Shown piece by piece: positions 10,720 to 20,146 of a stretch of DNA of 64,000 bases. The DNA lies in NCBI RefSeq assembly GCF_001983955.1, contig NZ_CP019562.1:1807501-1871500 (forward strand), given 5' to 3'. How positions within the stretch are numbered: the first letter of the stretch is position 1; each line of letters opens with the position of its first letter. The notes under the pieces were generated by a model that was given only the letters and a program-made list of their open reading frames with translations, did no database searches and was not told where the DNA came from. The position numbers were made by a program, and so were the translations under genes. The DNA comes from Streptococcus oralis (GTDB lineage: Bacteria; Bacillota; Bacilli; Lactobacillales; Streptococcaceae).

Positions 10720-11736
10720 ATGAAGAAACAAACCATCGCTGTCTTGGGTCCTGGTTCTTGGGGAACTGCCCTTTCGCAGGTCCTAAACGACAATGGACAC
10801 GAGGTTCGAATTTGGGGAAATATTTCTGACCAAATTGATGAAATCAATAACCAGCATACAAACAAACGCTACTTTAAAGATATTCTACTCGACGAAAAAA
10901 TTAAAGCCTATCATGACTTAGAAGAAACACTAAAGGATGTGGATGCTGTTTTATTTGTAGTCCCAACAAAAGTAACGAGACTGGTTGCCCAACAAGTAGC
11001 AAAGGTGCTCGATCACAAGGTTGTCATCATGCATGCCTCCAAAGGCTTGGAACCAGATAGCCACAAACGTCTATCAACTATTCTTGAAGAGGAAATTCCA
11101 GCTGACCTCCGTAGTGAAGTCGTTGTTGTCTCAGGACCTAGCCATGCTGAGGAAACGATTGTACGCGATATTACCTTGATTACCGCAGCCTCTAAAGACC
11201 TTGAAACTGCTCAGTACGTCCAAAATCTCTTTAGCAATCACTACTTCCGTCTCTATACTAATACGGATGTTATCGGAGTTGAAACCGCTGGTGCTCTCAA
11301 AAACATCATCGCAGTTGGCGCTGGAGCACTACATGGTCTAGGCTTTGGCGACAATGCCAAGGCGGCTATCATTGCTCGTGGCTTAGCTGAAATCACCCGT
11401 CTAGGGGTCGCTCTTGGAGCTAACCCTCTGACTTATAGCGGGCTTTCTGGAGTTGGGGATTTGATCGTAACGGGAACATCTGTCCACTCTCGTAACTGGA
11501 GGGCAGGTGATGCTCTCGGTCGTGGAGAATCCCTCGCAGACATCGAAGCAAACATGGGCATGGTCATTGAAGGCATTTCAACAACTCGAGCAGCTTACGA
11601 ACTGGCTCAGGAATTGGGTGTCTACATGCCAATCACACAGGCTATTTACCGAGTTATCTACGAAGGTGTCAATATCAAAGAAGCAATCACTGACATCATG
11701 AACAATGAATTTAAAGCAGAAAACGAATGGTCATAG
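10720..11736 (+). CDS. gpsA: NAD(P)-dependent glycerol-3-phosphate dehydrogenase
   Basis: A 338-aa enzyme that reduces dihydroxyacetone phosphate to sn-glycerol-3-phosphate for phospholipid and teichoic acid synthesis. The N-terminal Rossmann motif is [11 protein letters not shown] (residues 8-18), and the catalytic Lys lies in the [10 protein letters not shown] block near residue 194. The length is usual. SD AAGGAGG precedes the ATG. It is 21 bp upstream of galU and probably co-transcribed, as in pneumococcus. Confidence 0.96.
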   Translation: MKKQTIAVLGPGSWGTALSQVLNDNGHEVRIWGNISDQIDEINNQHTNKRYFKDILLDEKIKAYHDLEETLKDVDAVLFVVPTKVTRLVAQQVAKVLDHKVVIMHASKGLEPDSHKRLSTILEEEIPADLRSEVVVVSGPSHAEETIVRDITLITAASKDLETAQYVQNLFSNHYFRLYTNTDVIGVETAGALKNIIAVGAGALHGLGFGDNAKAAIIARGLAEITRLGVALGANPLTYSGLSGVGDLIVTGTSVHSRNWRAGDALGRGESLADIEANMGMVIEGISTTRAAYELAQELGVYMPITQAIYRVIYEGVNIKEAITDIMNNEFKAENEWS

Positions 11737-11757
11737 ACCCTTATAGAAAGGAACATC

Positions 11758-12657
11758 ATGAAACAAAAAGTCAGAAAAGCAGTCATCCCTGCCGCTGGAT
11801 TGGGAACCCGTTTCCTCCCAGCAACTAAGGCCTTGGCCAAGGAAATGTTGCCAATCGTAGACAAGCCAACTATCCAGTTTATCGTTGAAGAAGCCCTCAA
11901 GTCTGGCATCGAAGATATCTTGGTTGTTACGGGTAAGTCAAAACGTTCTATTGAGGACCACTTCGATTCAAACTTCGAATTGGAATACAACCTCAAAGAA
12001 AAAGGGAAAACAGATCTTTTGAAGCTGGTTGATGAGACAACTGGTATGCGCCTGCATTTTATCCGCCAAACGCATCCACGTGGTCTCGGAGATGCTGTCT
12101 TGCAAGCCAAAGCTTTCGTCGGAAATGAACCTTTTGTCGTTATGCTTGGTGATGACTTGATGGATATCACGGACGAAAAGGCTGTTCCACTTACCAAACA
12201 ACTCATGGATGACTACGAGCGTACTCACGCGTCTACTATCGCTGTTATGCCAGTCCCTCATGACGAAGTATCTGCCTATGGGGTTATTGCTCCGCAAGGC
12301 GAAGGAAAAGACGGCCTTTACAGCGTTGAAACCTTCGTTGAAAAACCAGCGCCAGAGGATGCTCCTAGCGACCTTGCTATCATCGGACGCTACCTCCTCA
12401 CTCCTGAAATTTTCCAAATCCTCGAAAACCAAGCTCCAGGTGCAGGAAATGAAATTCAGCTGACAGATGCAATCGATACCCTCAATAAAACACAACGTGT
12501 ATTTGCTCGTGAGTTCAAAGGGGCTCGTTACGATGTCGGAGACAAGTTTGGCTTTATGAAAACCTCCATCGACTACGCTCTCAAACACCCACAGGTCAAA
12601 GACGACTTGAAAGACTATCTCATCCAACTTGGGAAAGAGCTAGCTGAGGGGGAATAG
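11758..12657 (+). CDS. galU: UTP-glucose-1-phosphate uridylyltransferase
   Basis: A 299-aa nucleotidyltransferase that makes UDP-glucose for capsule, glycolipid and teichoic acid precursors. The nucleotide-binding motif [13 protein letters not shown] (about residues 13-25) and the VEKP sugar-phosphate motif (near 196) are present. It follows gpsA closely and ends before an intrinsic terminator, giving a compact precursor-supply operon. Confidence 0.96.
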   Translation: MKQKVRKAVIPAAGLGTRFLPATKALAKEMLPIVDKPTIQFIVEEALKSGIEDILVVTGKSKRSIEDHFDSNFELEYNLKEKGKTDLLKLVDETTGMRLHFIRQTHPRGLGDAVLQAKAFVGNEPFVVMLGDDLMDITDEKAVPLTKQLMDDYERTHASTIAVMPVPHDEVSAYGVIAPQGEGKDGLYSVETFVEKPAPEDAPSDLAIIGRYLLTPEIFQILENQAPGAGNEIQLTDAIDTLNKTQRVFAREFKGARYDVGDKFGFMKTSIDYALKHPQVKDDLKDYLIQLGKELAEGE

Positions 12658-12663
12658 AAGAAA

Positions 12664-12695
12664 AACAAGGCTCTTAAAGAAGGGCTTTGTTTTTG
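12664..12695 (+). terminator. gpsA-galU terminator
   Basis: AACAAGGCTCTT pairs with AAGGGCTTTGTT (two wobble pairs) around a short loop, followed by TTTTG. It starts a few bases after the galU stop. Confidence 0.8.
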
Positions 12696-12711
12696 TGTTG
12701 AAGTTTGCAAT

Positions 12712-12829
12712 AAAAAAAGCCATCTTTGCAGATGACTTATTAGCAACCGAGTCGGTGCTCACTTTTTCAAGTTGTGCACGGACAAAGCCTTATTTTAACT
12801 TGCTGTGTTGTTTCGAATGGTTCCAAAAC
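12712..12829 (-). ncRNA. tracrRNA of a type II-A CRISPR-Cas9 system (orphan)
   Basis: Read on the minus strand this is a recognisable tracrRNA. The anti-repeat starting GGAACCATTCGAAACAACAC is complementary to a CRISPR3-type repeat (28 of 36 positions). The AAG bulge and GTTAAAATAAGGC follow, then the nexus AAGGCTTTGTCCGT, stem-loop AACTTGAAAAAGTG, stem-loop GCACCGACTCGGTTGC (one extra T compared with the usual GGTGC arm), and a final hairpin GTCATCT-GCAA-AGATGGC with TTTTTTT. An extended -10 (TGTTATATT, complement of 12840-12848) sits just upstream. In S. pyogenes the tracrRNA lies upstream of cas9 on the opposite strand, as it would here, but no cas gene follows. Whether it is transcribed is unknown. 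Confidence 0.9.
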
Positions 12830-12876
12830 TTTTTTGTATAATATAACAGAATATTTTAAAAATGAAGGGGGTTTCT

Positions 12877-13164
12877 ATGGAGATTGATGTGTTTTTTGAT
12901 TATTATTTAAAATCACTTAGGTTTTATTTTGGTGATAGGTGTAAGGATATTGGATTTATAAAGTTTTTCAAAGATGAAAACAATAGTTTTATTGCCATAG
13001 AGGATTATGTTTTAGAAGCATTAGTAATATTGTCAAATATTTTGAGTAAGGAGAGGATTGTGTTTTCTTGTGGATTTATTCATAGCAAGGGGGTAGTTAC
13101 TGGAGTAGAAGTATGCATGAATGTATTAGAGTTAGAAAGATTAAATAATTTGTATAAGATATAG
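12877..13164 (+). CDS. Hypothetical 95-aa protein in place of the cas operon
   Basis: I do not recognise this protein. The start at 12877 (MEIDVFF) is preferred because AAGGGGG lies 7-8 bases upstream; an in-frame ATG at 12862 has no SD. It is AT-rich, aromatic-rich at the N-terminus (FFDYYLKSLRFYF) with no clear signal peptide or membrane helix, and contains two Cys. It lies exactly between the tracrRNA and the single CRISPR repeat, where cas9-cas1-cas2-csn2 would be expected. It does not resemble any part of Cas9, Cas1, Cas2 or Csn2 that I can recall. A TATAAT at 12837-12842 could drive it. Confidence 0.6.
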   Translation: MEIDVFFDYYLKSLRFYFGDRCKDIGFIKFFKDENNSFIAIEDYVLEALVILSNILSKERIVFSCGFIHSKGVVTGVEVCMNVLELERLNNLYKI

Positions 13165-13241
13165 TTTTGGAGAATATTAAAAAAACATTAGGTAAACTGT
13201 CTATGTAGGATGTGCGGAGTTGATAGTATCAATATTTCCTA

Positions 13242-13277
13242 GTTATAGAGCTGTGTTGTTTCGAATGGTTCCAATCT
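13242..13277 (+). CRISPR. Single relic repeat of a type II-A CRISPR array
   Basis: Aligned with the 36-bp CRISPR3-type repeat (GTTTTAGAGCTGTGTTGTTT then CGAATGGTTCCAAAAC), this site differs only at position 4 and the last three positions. No second copy lies one repeat-spacer unit away on either side. Decay at the 3' end is typical of the leader-distal terminal repeat, so this is probably the last repeat of a lost array. It matches the anti-repeat of the tracrRNA at 12712-12829. Confidence 0.88.
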
Positions 13278-13281
13278 ACAC

Positions 13282-13311
13282 AAAAAGCTACTCATTTTTG
13301 AGTAGCTTTTT
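13282..13311. terminator. Bidirectional terminator
   Basis: Perfect 12-bp stem AAAAGCTACTCA / TGAGTAGCTTTT with a 4-nt T loop and flanking A and T runs. It serves the rhomboid gene on the minus strand and anything transcribed through the CRISPR relic on the plus strand. Confidence 0.85.
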
Positions 13312-13322
13312 AACTATCCCCC

Positions 13323-14003
13323 CTACACATAACTCATTCCCTTATAGCAAAGGAAAACGGCTAGTGCAATAAAAAGTACAGTTGCTCCGATTCGCTGGCT
13401 GGTACTGTACATCCTTCTCTCCCATTTGACTGGAAAGATGACTGCTAGAAAGGCACCGCCTACTGCACCTCCGATATGGCCTGCTAGGCTGATTCCTGGA
13501 ATCAGAACACTTCCAATGATATTTATCACGAAAAGTGTCAGATAGGATTGCCCCAACTGCTGGATATAGGGGTTGCGAGTTGCGTAACGCAAGACGATAA
13601 TCGCAGCAAATAGTCCGTAAAGAGAAGTGGACGCTCCTGCTGCTACAACTTTCGGCGTGAAAGCAAAAACAAAGAGATTGCCCATCATTCCTGATAAGAG
13701 ATAGAGAAAGAAGAATTGCTTAGAACCGAAAATCTCCTCCACCTGTCGTCCAAGAAAGTAGAGTGAAATCATATTGACAATGAAATGTTCCCAACCGATA
13801 TGTACAAATATAGCCGAAAAAAGGCGCCATATCTGCTCGGGAAACAAACGAATGATCGGTCCATACATGGCTCCAAACTGAAGTAAGGTATCTGCTCGTT
13901 CAAAATTTAAACCTGTAAGAACCAACATCAAGAGAAATACCAATGCTGTTACTAGGAGGAAGAAACTAGTCACAGGATAACGTTTATCAAAGATTTCCTT
14001 CAT
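13323..14003 (-). CDS. Rhomboid-family intramembrane serine protease
   Basis: A 226-aa polytopic membrane protein with about seven hydrophobic segments. Catalytic motifs are GASTSLYGL (Ser near residue 126) and AGHIGGAVGG (His near 177), and the HIGWEHF/N motif of the first loop is near 69-80. Rhomboids cleave membrane-anchored substrates; the substrate here is unknown. It overlaps the 3' end of the cyclo-ligase gene by 17 bp, so the two are translationally coupled. Confidence 0.9.
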   Translation of the reverse strand: MKEIFDKRYPVTSFFLLVTALVFLLMLVLTGLNFERADTLLQFGAMYGPIIRLFPEQIWRLFSAIFVHIGWEHFIVNMISLYFLGRQVEEIFGSKQFFFLYLLSGMMGNLFVFAFTPKVVAAGASTSLYGLFAAIIVLRYATRNPYIQQLGQSYLTLFVINIIGSVLIPGISLAGHIGGAVGGAFLAVIFPVKWERRMYSTSQRIGATVLFIALAVFLCYKGMSYV

Positions 14004-14526
14004 AGATTAGCACCTCCTGGACGGGAATATCATGGTTTTCCGAGTTAAACTCCTGAACTTGACAAGGATAGATTGTACTCAGGCTCTGCCCAGCAAAATG
14101 TTCCAGATAGCGGTCGTAGTAGCCTCCACCATATCCGATCCGATAGCCCTCTGTTGTAAAAGCCAAACCCGGAACATGAATTAAATCAATCTGAGACGGT
14201 TCCACCACTTCCAAGTCTCCTTGCGGTTCCAGTAAACCAAAGGAAGTTTTTACCAACTGTTGCGGATCATAGACCACAAACTCCATTCGTCCCTTGGGAT
14301 AGGTTTTGGGTATCAGAACCTTTTTGCCGTCCTTCAGCGCCCGCTCAATCAGTTCTTGCGTTTGAAATTCATGAGTGAAGGAGAGATAGGTTGCGATAGT
14401 CTTGGCTTCTTGGTAAAAAGGGTGTTGTAAGAAACGCTCAGTTAAAACTCGATCCATAGCATGTTTTTGCTCCTGAGATAAAGCCTTCATTTCTTGCAAA
14501 ATTTTCTTGCGTAGTTCTGCTTTCAT
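13987..14526 (-). CDS. 5-formyltetrahydrofolate cyclo-ligase
   Basis: A 179-aa enzyme converting 5-formyl-THF to 5,10-methenyl-THF with ATP. The C-terminal signature RIGYGGGYYDRYL is present near residues 130-142 (with PGLAF before it), and the N-terminal KxxLR-type region fits the family. ATG at 14524-14526 is preferred over an upstream in-frame TTG because GAGGAG lies 6-7 bases before it. It forms an operon with the downstream rhomboid gene. Confidence 0.92.
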   Translation of the reverse strand: MKAELRKKILQEMKALSQEQKHAMDRVLTERFLQHPFYQEAKTIATYLSFTHEFQTQELIERALKDGKKVLIPKTYPKGRMEFVVYDPQQLVKTSFGLLEPQGDLEVVEPSQIDLIHVPGLAFTTEGYRIGYGGGYYDRYLEHFAGQSLSTIYPCQVQEFNSENHDIPVQEVLIYEGNL

Positions 14527-14537
14527 AGACAACTCCT

Positions 14538-15668
14538 CTACTCTGCTGCCTTCTTTTTCAAGAAACTAGAGACCGCATCTACCCCAATGGCTAAGGCTTC
14601 TTCCTTAGGGCTCATCTGAGGGTGATGAAGGGCGTAGGGACTATCGATACCTAGCCAGAACATAACGCCATCTACCTTCGAAAGGAGATAGCCAAAGTCC
14701 TCACCTGTCATAGCAGGCTCGATATCAATCAACTCAATTCCCTCTTTCTCTTCAAAAAAGTCCATCAGTTCACGCGCCAAGGCTAGATTGTTCTCAACAG
14801 GTAGGTAGCCCCCTTGTTTAAGTTCGATTTCGACTTCCATCCCAAAGGATGCTGCAACACCTTCTGCTACTGTCTTGACTCTTTTTTGTACTAGTAGACT
14901 CATGTCCTGAGTCAAAGCGCGAATGGTTCCATGTAAAAAGGCTGTGTCTGTGATGACATTATTCGCAACACCAGCTTGGAAAACACCAAAGGTCACCACT
15001 GCTCCCTCGATGGGGTTAACATTGCGGCTAACCACTGACTGCACCTGAGTGATAAAATAGCTAGCAGCCACCAAAGCATCATTGGCCTCATGTGGAAAAG
15101 CAGCGTGTCCACCTTTTCCTTTGAAACGAATCTTCACTTCACAAGTCCCTGCAAAGAGCGTGTGTGTATTGGTCGCAATCTGACCAACTTTCAAATCCGG
15201 ACGAACATGAAGGCCATAGAACTGGTCTGGTAGCCAGTCCCCAAAAGCGCCGTCCTCATACATGAGCATACCACCAGCTTCATTTTCTTCAGCAGGTTGA
15301 AACAGAAAAAGCAGATTATTCTTGGGTTGCTCCTCAAGAGCACGCTCTAAACAGCCCAAGGCAATGGTCATGTGGAAATCATGTCCGCAAGCATGCATAC
15401 GACCTTGATGTTGGGAAGAAAAAGGAAGGCCTGTTTGTTCAAGGATAGGGAGGCCATCAATGTCTGTTCGCCAACCAATAGTCCGCTTCGGCTGGCTTCC
15501 CTGCAAATAGACCAAAATCCCTGTCCGCCAAGTACGGACTTGAACAAAGTCCTTACCCGCAGTCAATTTTTCAATCACATCCAGCAAATAAGCATGAGTC
15601 TTGAACTCTTCTAAGCCAATCTCTGGAATCTGGTGCAAATCTCGTCGAGTCTGAATCAAATCTAACAT
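14538..15668 (-). CDS. N-acetyldiaminopimelate deacetylase
   Basis: A 376-aa M20 amidohydrolase. The metal ligand motif HACGHDFH is near residues 92-99, and the PAEE and GEDFGYLL motifs are present. It follows dapH on the same strand and would deacetylate N-acetyl-LL-diaminopimelate in the acetylated lysine pathway used by streptococci. Function rests on family plus neighbour; related M20D enzymes hydrolyse other N-acyl amino acids. SD AGGAGG precedes the ATG. Confidence 0.88.
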   Translation of the reverse strand: MLDLIQTRRDLHQIPEIGLEEFKTHAYLLDVIEKLTAGKDFVQVRTWRTGILVYLQGSQPKRTIGWRTDIDGLPILEQTGLPFSSQHQGRMHACGHDFHMTIALGCLERALEEQPKNNLLFLFQPAEENEAGGMLMYEDGAFGDWLPDQFYGLHVRPDLKVGQIATNTHTLFAGTCEVKIRFKGKGGHAAFPHEANDALVAASYFITQVQSVVSRNVNPIEGAVVTFGVFQAGVANNVITDTAFLHGTIRALTQDMSLLVQKRVKTVAEGVAASFGMEVEIELKQGGYLPVENNLALARELMDFFEEKEGIELIDIEPAMTGEDFGYLLSKVDGVMFWLGIDSPYALHHPQMSPKEEALAIGVDAVSSFLKKKAAE

Positions 15669-15690
15669 CTATCGATCCTCCTTTTGATAG

Positions 15691-15726
15691 AAGAAAGAGG
15701 CTGGAAGAAGTATCCGCCTCTTTTTA
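15691..15726 (-). terminator. Partial terminator between dapH and the deacetylase gene
   Basis: Minus strand AAAGAGGC (complement of 15716-15723) pairs with GCCTCTTT (complement of 15694-15701), followed by CTTCT. The T tract is short, so read-through into the deacetylase gene is plausible. Confidence 0.55.
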
Positions 15727-15729
15727 TTT

Positions 15730-16428
15730 TTACAAGGTACGAAGCGCATCTTCTAGCGCTGTTTTTTGTTGGGTTTGGCTGTCGATTTCTTTGATGATAC
15801 GAGCCGGAACGCCTGCTACCACAACATTTTCTGGGACATCTTGAGTCACGATAGCTCCTGCAGCGACAACTGAACCACTACCGATTTGGACACCTTCGAT
15901 GACCACTGCATTGGCTCCGATAAGAACATTGTCCCCGACACGGACTGGATCGGCACTAGCTGGCTCAATCACACCTGCTAAAACTGCCCCTGCACCAACG
16001 TGGCTATTCTTCCCAACGATGGCACGACCACCAAGGATAGCACCCATATCAATCATGGTTCCTGCACCGATTTCTGCTCCGATATTGATGACAGCTCCCA
16101 TCATAATGACAGCATTGTCACCAATTTCCACTTGGTCACGGATAATAGCACCTGGTTCGATACGAGCGTTGATATCACGCTTGTCTAGCAAGGGAACTGC
16201 CGAATTACGAGCATCTTGCTCGACAACATAATCTTGATTTTCTACCAAGCCTTCGAGAAGCGGAGCGATATCCTTCCAATCTCCAAAAAGAACATTGCCT
16301 AGTTTGACAACAGAGCTAGGAACAGCAGACGCTAGTTGTCCTTCAAAGGTTACTTTGACACTGGTTTTCTTCTCTGCATTGGCGATAAATTGGATGATTT
16401 CTTGGGCATTCATTTTTGTGGCAGTCAT
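15730..16428 (-). CDS. dapH: 2,3,4,5-tetrahydropyridine-2,6-dicarboxylate N-acetyltransferase
   Basis: A 232-aa acetyltransferase with an alpha-helical N-terminal domain and a left-handed beta-helix of hexapeptide repeats (residues about 88-200, for example repeated [IV]GxxxxI units such as [10 protein letters not shown] and [10 protein letters not shown]). It carries out the acetyl branch step of lysine and diaminopimelate synthesis. The start MTATKMNA (16426-16428) has CAGGAGGCGC upstream; a six-residue N-terminal extension lacks an SD. Confidence 0.94.
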   Translation of the reverse strand: MTATKMNAQEIIQFIANAEKKTSVKVTFEGQLASAVPSSVVKLGNVLFGDWKDIAPLLEGLVENQDYVVEQDARNSAVPLLDKRDINARIEPGAIIRDQVEIGDNAVIMMGAVINIGAEIGAGTMIDMGAILGGRAIVGKNSHVGAGAVLAGVIEPASADPVRVGDNVLIGANAVVIEGVQIGSGSVVAAGAIVTQDVPENVVVAGVPARIIKEIDSQTQQKTALEDALRTL

Positions 16429-16459
16429 AGGCGCCTCCTGGTTCATTATAATGATACCT

Positions 16460-16488
16460 ATTCTACCAAAAAAGACTTCAAATTTGAA
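16460..16488 (-). promoter_or_regulatory. dapH promoter
   Basis: Minus strand TTCAAA (16483-16488), 17-base spacer, TAGAAT (16460-16465). The -35 lies in a short palindrome CTTCAAATTTGAAG followed by TCTTTTTT, which could also act as the terminator of the upstream EamA gene. Confidence 0.6.
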
Positions 16489-16512
16489 GCCTAAACTATC
16501 AAATAATCATCT

Positions 16513-17424
16513 TTACTGGGCTTGTTTTGCTTCTTCTACAGATAAGAAAATCATCGGAACGATAATCAATGCCATAGCTAAAGCCAAAAAACCATCCATG
16601 ACCGATCCCAGAAAAAGAACACTTAATAAAGCTGAAGAGAGCGGTTCACTAGCACTCACCACTGATACAACCAGCGGGGAAACGAGTGACACAGCCTTCA
16701 TAGATAGGAAGAAGGCAAAAGCAGTACCAAACACGGCAATCGTCAGACAAATCAGCACACTTACCAGATCCACTTGAAAACTTATCTGATAAATAGGGTA
16801 AAGGAAATTACTAAAGAGACCTGCCAGAATCATCCCCCAACCAACAGTCGGAACAAATCCGTAGCGCCGTGCAAAGCGTTGAGGAAGGATAACATTAAAC
16901 ATGACCCCTACTGCACTGAGCAAACCTGTCACTAGAGCCAAAGGTGTCATGGATAACTGGGACAAATCCCCTTTTGTAGCCATCAAAAAAACACCTAGCA
17001 TGGCAATCAAAACATAGAACACAGCTGTAATAGAAGCCTTCTTCTGGTAAATGATTCGATTGTAAAACAGGATAAAAACAGGGCTGATAAATTGCAAAAT
17101 GGTCGCCGTCGTCGCATTGGAATACTCAACGCAAAGATAGAAGAAAAACTGCACAGAAAAAATACCTAGAATAGCATAGGCTAAAAAAGGTAGATAATTT
17201 TTCTTATCACGCCAGATGTCCAACAAGCGGCTACGCAACTGAAAGGCAGATAGACCTAAAACCAAACTCCCCGCCACTAGTAAACGCATAGAAGTAATCC
17301 ATCCAGAAGACACTGGATAATGAGTGAAAAAATACTCTCCTAAAATCCCACAAATCCCCCAGATTAGGCCTGAGAGTAGCGAGTATACTGTTCCCTTAAC
17401 AATCTTTTTCTGATAATGATTCAT
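16513..17424 (-). CDS. EamA/DMT-family transporter
   Basis: A 303-aa protein with ten hydrophobic segments in two EamA halves, each with the expected helix-rich repeat (SGLIWGICGILGEYF early; LLSAVGVMFNVILP in the second half). Members export or import small metabolites and cannot be assigned a substrate from sequence. The start MNHYQKK at 17422-17424 is chosen; upstream residues overlap a promoter-like TACAAT and there is no clear SD, so the transcript may be nearly leaderless. Confidence 0.85.
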   Translation of the reverse strand: MNHYQKKIVKGTVYSLLSGLIWGICGILGEYFFTHYPVSSGWITSMRLLVAGSLVLGLSAFQLRSRLLDIWRDKKNYLPFLAYAILGIFSVQFFFYLCVEYSNATTATILQFISPVFILFYNRIIYQKKASITAVFYVLIAMLGVFLMATKGDLSQLSMTPLALVTGLLSAVGVMFNVILPQRFARRYGFVPTVGWGMILAGLFSNFLYPIYQISFQVDLVSVLICLTIAVFGTAFAFFLSMKAVSLVSPLVVSVVSASEPLSSALLSVLFLGSVMDGFLALAMALIIVPMIFLSVEEAKQAQ

Positions 17425-17452
17425 ATTATTATTGTAACACGAAACCAACAAA

Positions 17453-17496
17453 GAAAAAAGTAGCAACAAGGAGAAATTACTAACCTTGCTACTACT
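17453..17496 (-). terminator. Terminator after pbp1b
   Basis: Minus strand GTAGCAAGG and CCTTGTTGCTAC form an imperfect hairpin (3-nt bulge), followed by TTTTTTC. Confidence 0.65.
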
Positions 17497-17501
17497 CTTT
17501 C

Positions 17502-20006
17502 TTAACGATTAAATAGACGTGAACGTCCTGAAGAACCACTTTGAGTATTTCCACTCGAACTTGAACTTCCAGAGCTACTGCTTGAACTTGATCCTGATCC
17601 ACTGCTTGAACTTGGAGGAGTCACTGCAGGTAGGCTTCCAAGAATGGTTTTCCAAGCATTCAGATAGTCTGCGTCGCTACCTCCGATGGCAAAGCGGTAA
17701 GTGGTTACTGGCGCCCCTTCTTTGCTAGCCCAGTAGCTTGTCACTGTAGAGCCAGAAAGTTCGATTTCCTTACCATTGATAGAAACTTTGCCGGGCTTTT
17801 GGCCTGTTGATTGGAGAACTTGGGACTTAGTCACACTTGGGTCAAGATTAAAGCGCTCATTTCCCCATATTCCAGGTTCAGCTTGCTGGATAGCATTGAC
17901 CAAGTAAGCCATGTATTTGGCATTGCGGTAGTGACCAGCACCCTTGGCTAGCGGTCGGTTATCATCATGACCTAACCAGCCACCTAGCGTCAATCTAGGG
18001 GTAGAAAGCATGAGCCACATATTTTCATCTTCATTAGTCGTACCAGTTTTTCCGATCCAGTCAGCACGAGCTAGGCCTGGATTGATCGAAGCCAAGTCGG
18101 TCTGGAAGCTAGAAGTAATCCGAGATGAAATGACGTCACGGAGCAGACTTTGCATGATGGTTGCTGTCGCTTTTGAATAAACCTGCACAGGCTCATCCTT
18201 GTGCTCGTATACCAGTCGGCCATCCGTTGACTCGATCTTCGCGATCATATGTTTCTTATGGTAAACTCCATTGTTGGCCAGAGTTTGATACCCGTTGGTA
18301 TGCTGGGCAACTGTAACGTCAATCCCTCCACCCATCGGTAAACTTTCAATACCATATTCTGGGATTTCGTAACCCATTTTTTCCATATAGCCTTTGACAT
18401 CAACACCCTTCTCTCGAAGCGTACGATAAGTCCAGTAGGCTGGGATATTCCATGAGTAGTTAAGGGCTTCTCCCAATGTCATCATGCCTGTACCAGGACT
18501 ATTGACATGCATGATGGGATTACCGTTTGAAAAGTTGGTTGGATAGTTTGACAAGATACTTGCACTTCCCATCAAACCTTGGTCAATAGCGATACCATAG
18601 GCCAATATAGGTTTTGTGGTTGAAGCAGGAGAACGCTTGGTATCGATAGCGTGATTGTTCTGATTTTCTTGATAATTACGACCACCAACAAATCCAAGGA
18701 TAGCTCCCGTTTGGTTGTCCATGAGGACATTCCCCACCTCAGGCTGGCCTGTCGAATCATCTAGCAGATAGCCGTAGGTCGCAACCGCATTTTGCATCGC
18801 AGCATGAACATTTTTATTGATAGTTGTCGTAATCTTATATCCACCATTTTCAATTTCCTTAGTGGCTAAATCACGATAGGATTTCTGAATGGACTCATTC
18901 TTTAATTCTTGCGCAGAAACATTATCTCGTTGGACGAGGTAGTCGTACATGCGGTCAGTAGCTTCTGCCAAGGTTGCATAGTAGAGATAGTCACGCGAAG
19001 TACCACTAACACTACCTGATGGTAGGAAGTCTTTCTTAAAGTCATAATCTTTGTACTTATCGTAGTCTTCCTGACTTAGAGCTCCTGTCCGATACATATT
19101 GTAGAGAACATCCTTGGCACGCTTAATTCCCAGAGCCATGTCCTCATCACTCTTCATGCTACCATCAGATTCATAAGGAGAATAACTGATTGGACTCTGT
19201 GGCAATCCTGCGATAAAGGCAGCTTGAGGGACCGTTAAATCCGAAGCATTGACCCCAAAGATTCCTTCTGCAGCCTGCTGGGCACCTGCAATATTTTGGC
19301 CTTTATGATTGCGACCAAAAGGTGCTATGTTAAGGTAGGTTGTTAAAATCTCATCCTTACCCATGGCCCGCTCTAAAGCTAGAGCATCAATAATCTCTTT
19401 AGCCTTACGAGCTAGAGTTGGAGCATCCCCCACCACTTGCTGCTTGATGACCTGCTGGGTCAAGGTCGAACCACCACTAGACGAGCCTAGACCGACAAAG
19501 GTTCCCAAGGTCGCACGAATAACGGCCTTAGGCACAACTCCCTTGTGTTCATTGAAATGCTCGTCCTCTGTCGCAACAATGGCTTTCTTAAGGTTGTCTG
19601 AGATAGCATCTGAAGCGACTGAAGTGCGCAATAAATCGCCCTCGATCGAGGCAATGGTACTGCCGTCAGAATAAGTGATTTCTGAGATGGAAGCAATATC
19701 CTTCACTTGCTTGACCAACTCTTCTGCTTGAGGTACCTGGGCCTTGTCAAATAGAGCGACTCCATAACCCATAGCTACACCAGCGCCAAACAGTCCACCG
19801 ATAAAACCTAAGATAAAGAGAGTGTTAAAAACTATTTTAAACCCACTCAAAACCTTAGCAAAAATGGACCCTACCCTTTTGAGTTTGTTAGAAGAAGCTA
19901 CTTTCTTATCAGTCTTTTTACTTGCTTGTTTTTTCTTCCATTTGGCAGTTAGTTGCTGGAAAAAATGCAGCATGTTTGTTTTTAATTCATTAATTCTTTC
20001 TTTCAT
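17502..20006 (-). CDS. pbp1b: Bifunctional class A penicillin-binding protein 1B
   Basis: An 834-aa cell-wall polymerase. A basic cytoplasmic tail (1-50) is followed by one membrane anchor (about 55-85). The GT51 glycosyltransferase has the catalytic TEDEHF near 146-151 and [10 protein letters not shown]. The transpeptidase has STTK as SxxK motif, SWN as SxN and KTGTT as KTG box. The C-terminus is a Ser/Gly-rich low-complexity tail ending RSRLFNR. ATG at 20004-20006 is preferred for the GAGG upstream. The neighbour tyrS is divergent, as in pneumococcus. Confidence 0.95.
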   Translation of the reverse strand: MKERINELKTNMLHFFQQLTAKWKKKQASKKTDKKVASSNKLKRVGSIFAKVLSGFKIVFNTLFILGFIGGLFGAGVAMGYGVALFDKAQVPQAEELVKQVKDIASISEITYSDGSTIASIEGDLLRTSVASDAISDNLKKAIVATEDEHFNEHKGVVPKAVIRATLGTFVGLGSSSGGSTLTQQVIKQQVVGDAPTLARKAKEIIDALALERAMGKDEILTTYLNIAPFGRNHKGQNIAGAQQAAEGIFGVNASDLTVPQAAFIAGLPQSPISYSPYESDGSMKSDEDMALGIKRAKDVLYNMYRTGALSQEDYDKYKDYDFKKDFLPSGSVSGTSRDYLYYATLAEATDRMYDYLVQRDNVSAQELKNESIQKSYRDLATKEIENGGYKITTTINKNVHAAMQNAVATYGYLLDDSTGQPEVGNVLMDNQTGAILGFVGGRNYQENQNNHAIDTKRSPASTTKPILAYGIAIDQGLMGSASILSNYPTNFSNGNPIMHVNSPGTGMMTLGEALNYSWNIPAYWTYRTLREKGVDVKGYMEKMGYEIPEYGIESLPMGGGIDVTVAQHTNGYQTLANNGVYHKKHMIAKIESTDGRLVYEHKDEPVQVYSKATATIMQSLLRDVISSRITSSFQTDLASINPGLARADWIGKTGTTNEDENMWLMLSTPRLTLGGWLGHDDNRPLAKGAGHYRNAKYMAYLVNAIQQAEPGIWGNERFNLDPSVTKSQVLQSTGQKPGKVSINGKEIELSGSTVTSYWASKEGAPVTTYRFAIGGSDADYLNAWKTILGSLPAVTPPSSSSGSGSSSSSSSGSSSSSGNTQSGSSGRSRLFNR

Positions 20007-20025
20007 GAATGTCCTCACTTTCTCT

Positions 20026-20034
20026 ATTATACCA
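20026..20034 (-). promoter_or_regulatory. pbp1b extended -10 promoter
   Basis: The minus strand reads TGGTATAAT, an extended -10. A TTGAAA lies 15 bases upstream of the hexamer, shorter than ideal. Confidence 0.65.
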
Positions 20035-20101
20035 TAAAAGGGAAACTTTCAATAAAATAGCCACTTTCTTCCCTATTCCACTAGGCTATTAATCAAGTTT
20101 G

Positions 20102-20110
20102 TGATACAAT
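20102..20110 (+). promoter_or_regulatory. tyrS extended -10 promoter
   Basis: TGATACAAT fits an extended -10. The resulting leader is about 30 nt, so the T-box riboswitch common upstream of Firmicute tyrS is not present. Confidence 0.55.
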
Positions 20111-20146
20111 AGGTAGAAACAATATTTTATAAAGGAGAAAAGACAC

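Noticed and set aside
13165..13241. A second CRISPR repeat or spacer next to the relic repeat
   Set aside because: At one repeat-spacer distance on either side there is no match to the 36-bp repeat; only AT-rich sequence is seen.
20026..20146. T-box riboswitch upstream of tyrS (and of hisS, aspS, gltX)
   Set aside because: The leaders are only a few tens of bases and lack the specifier stem and the TGGNACC box.
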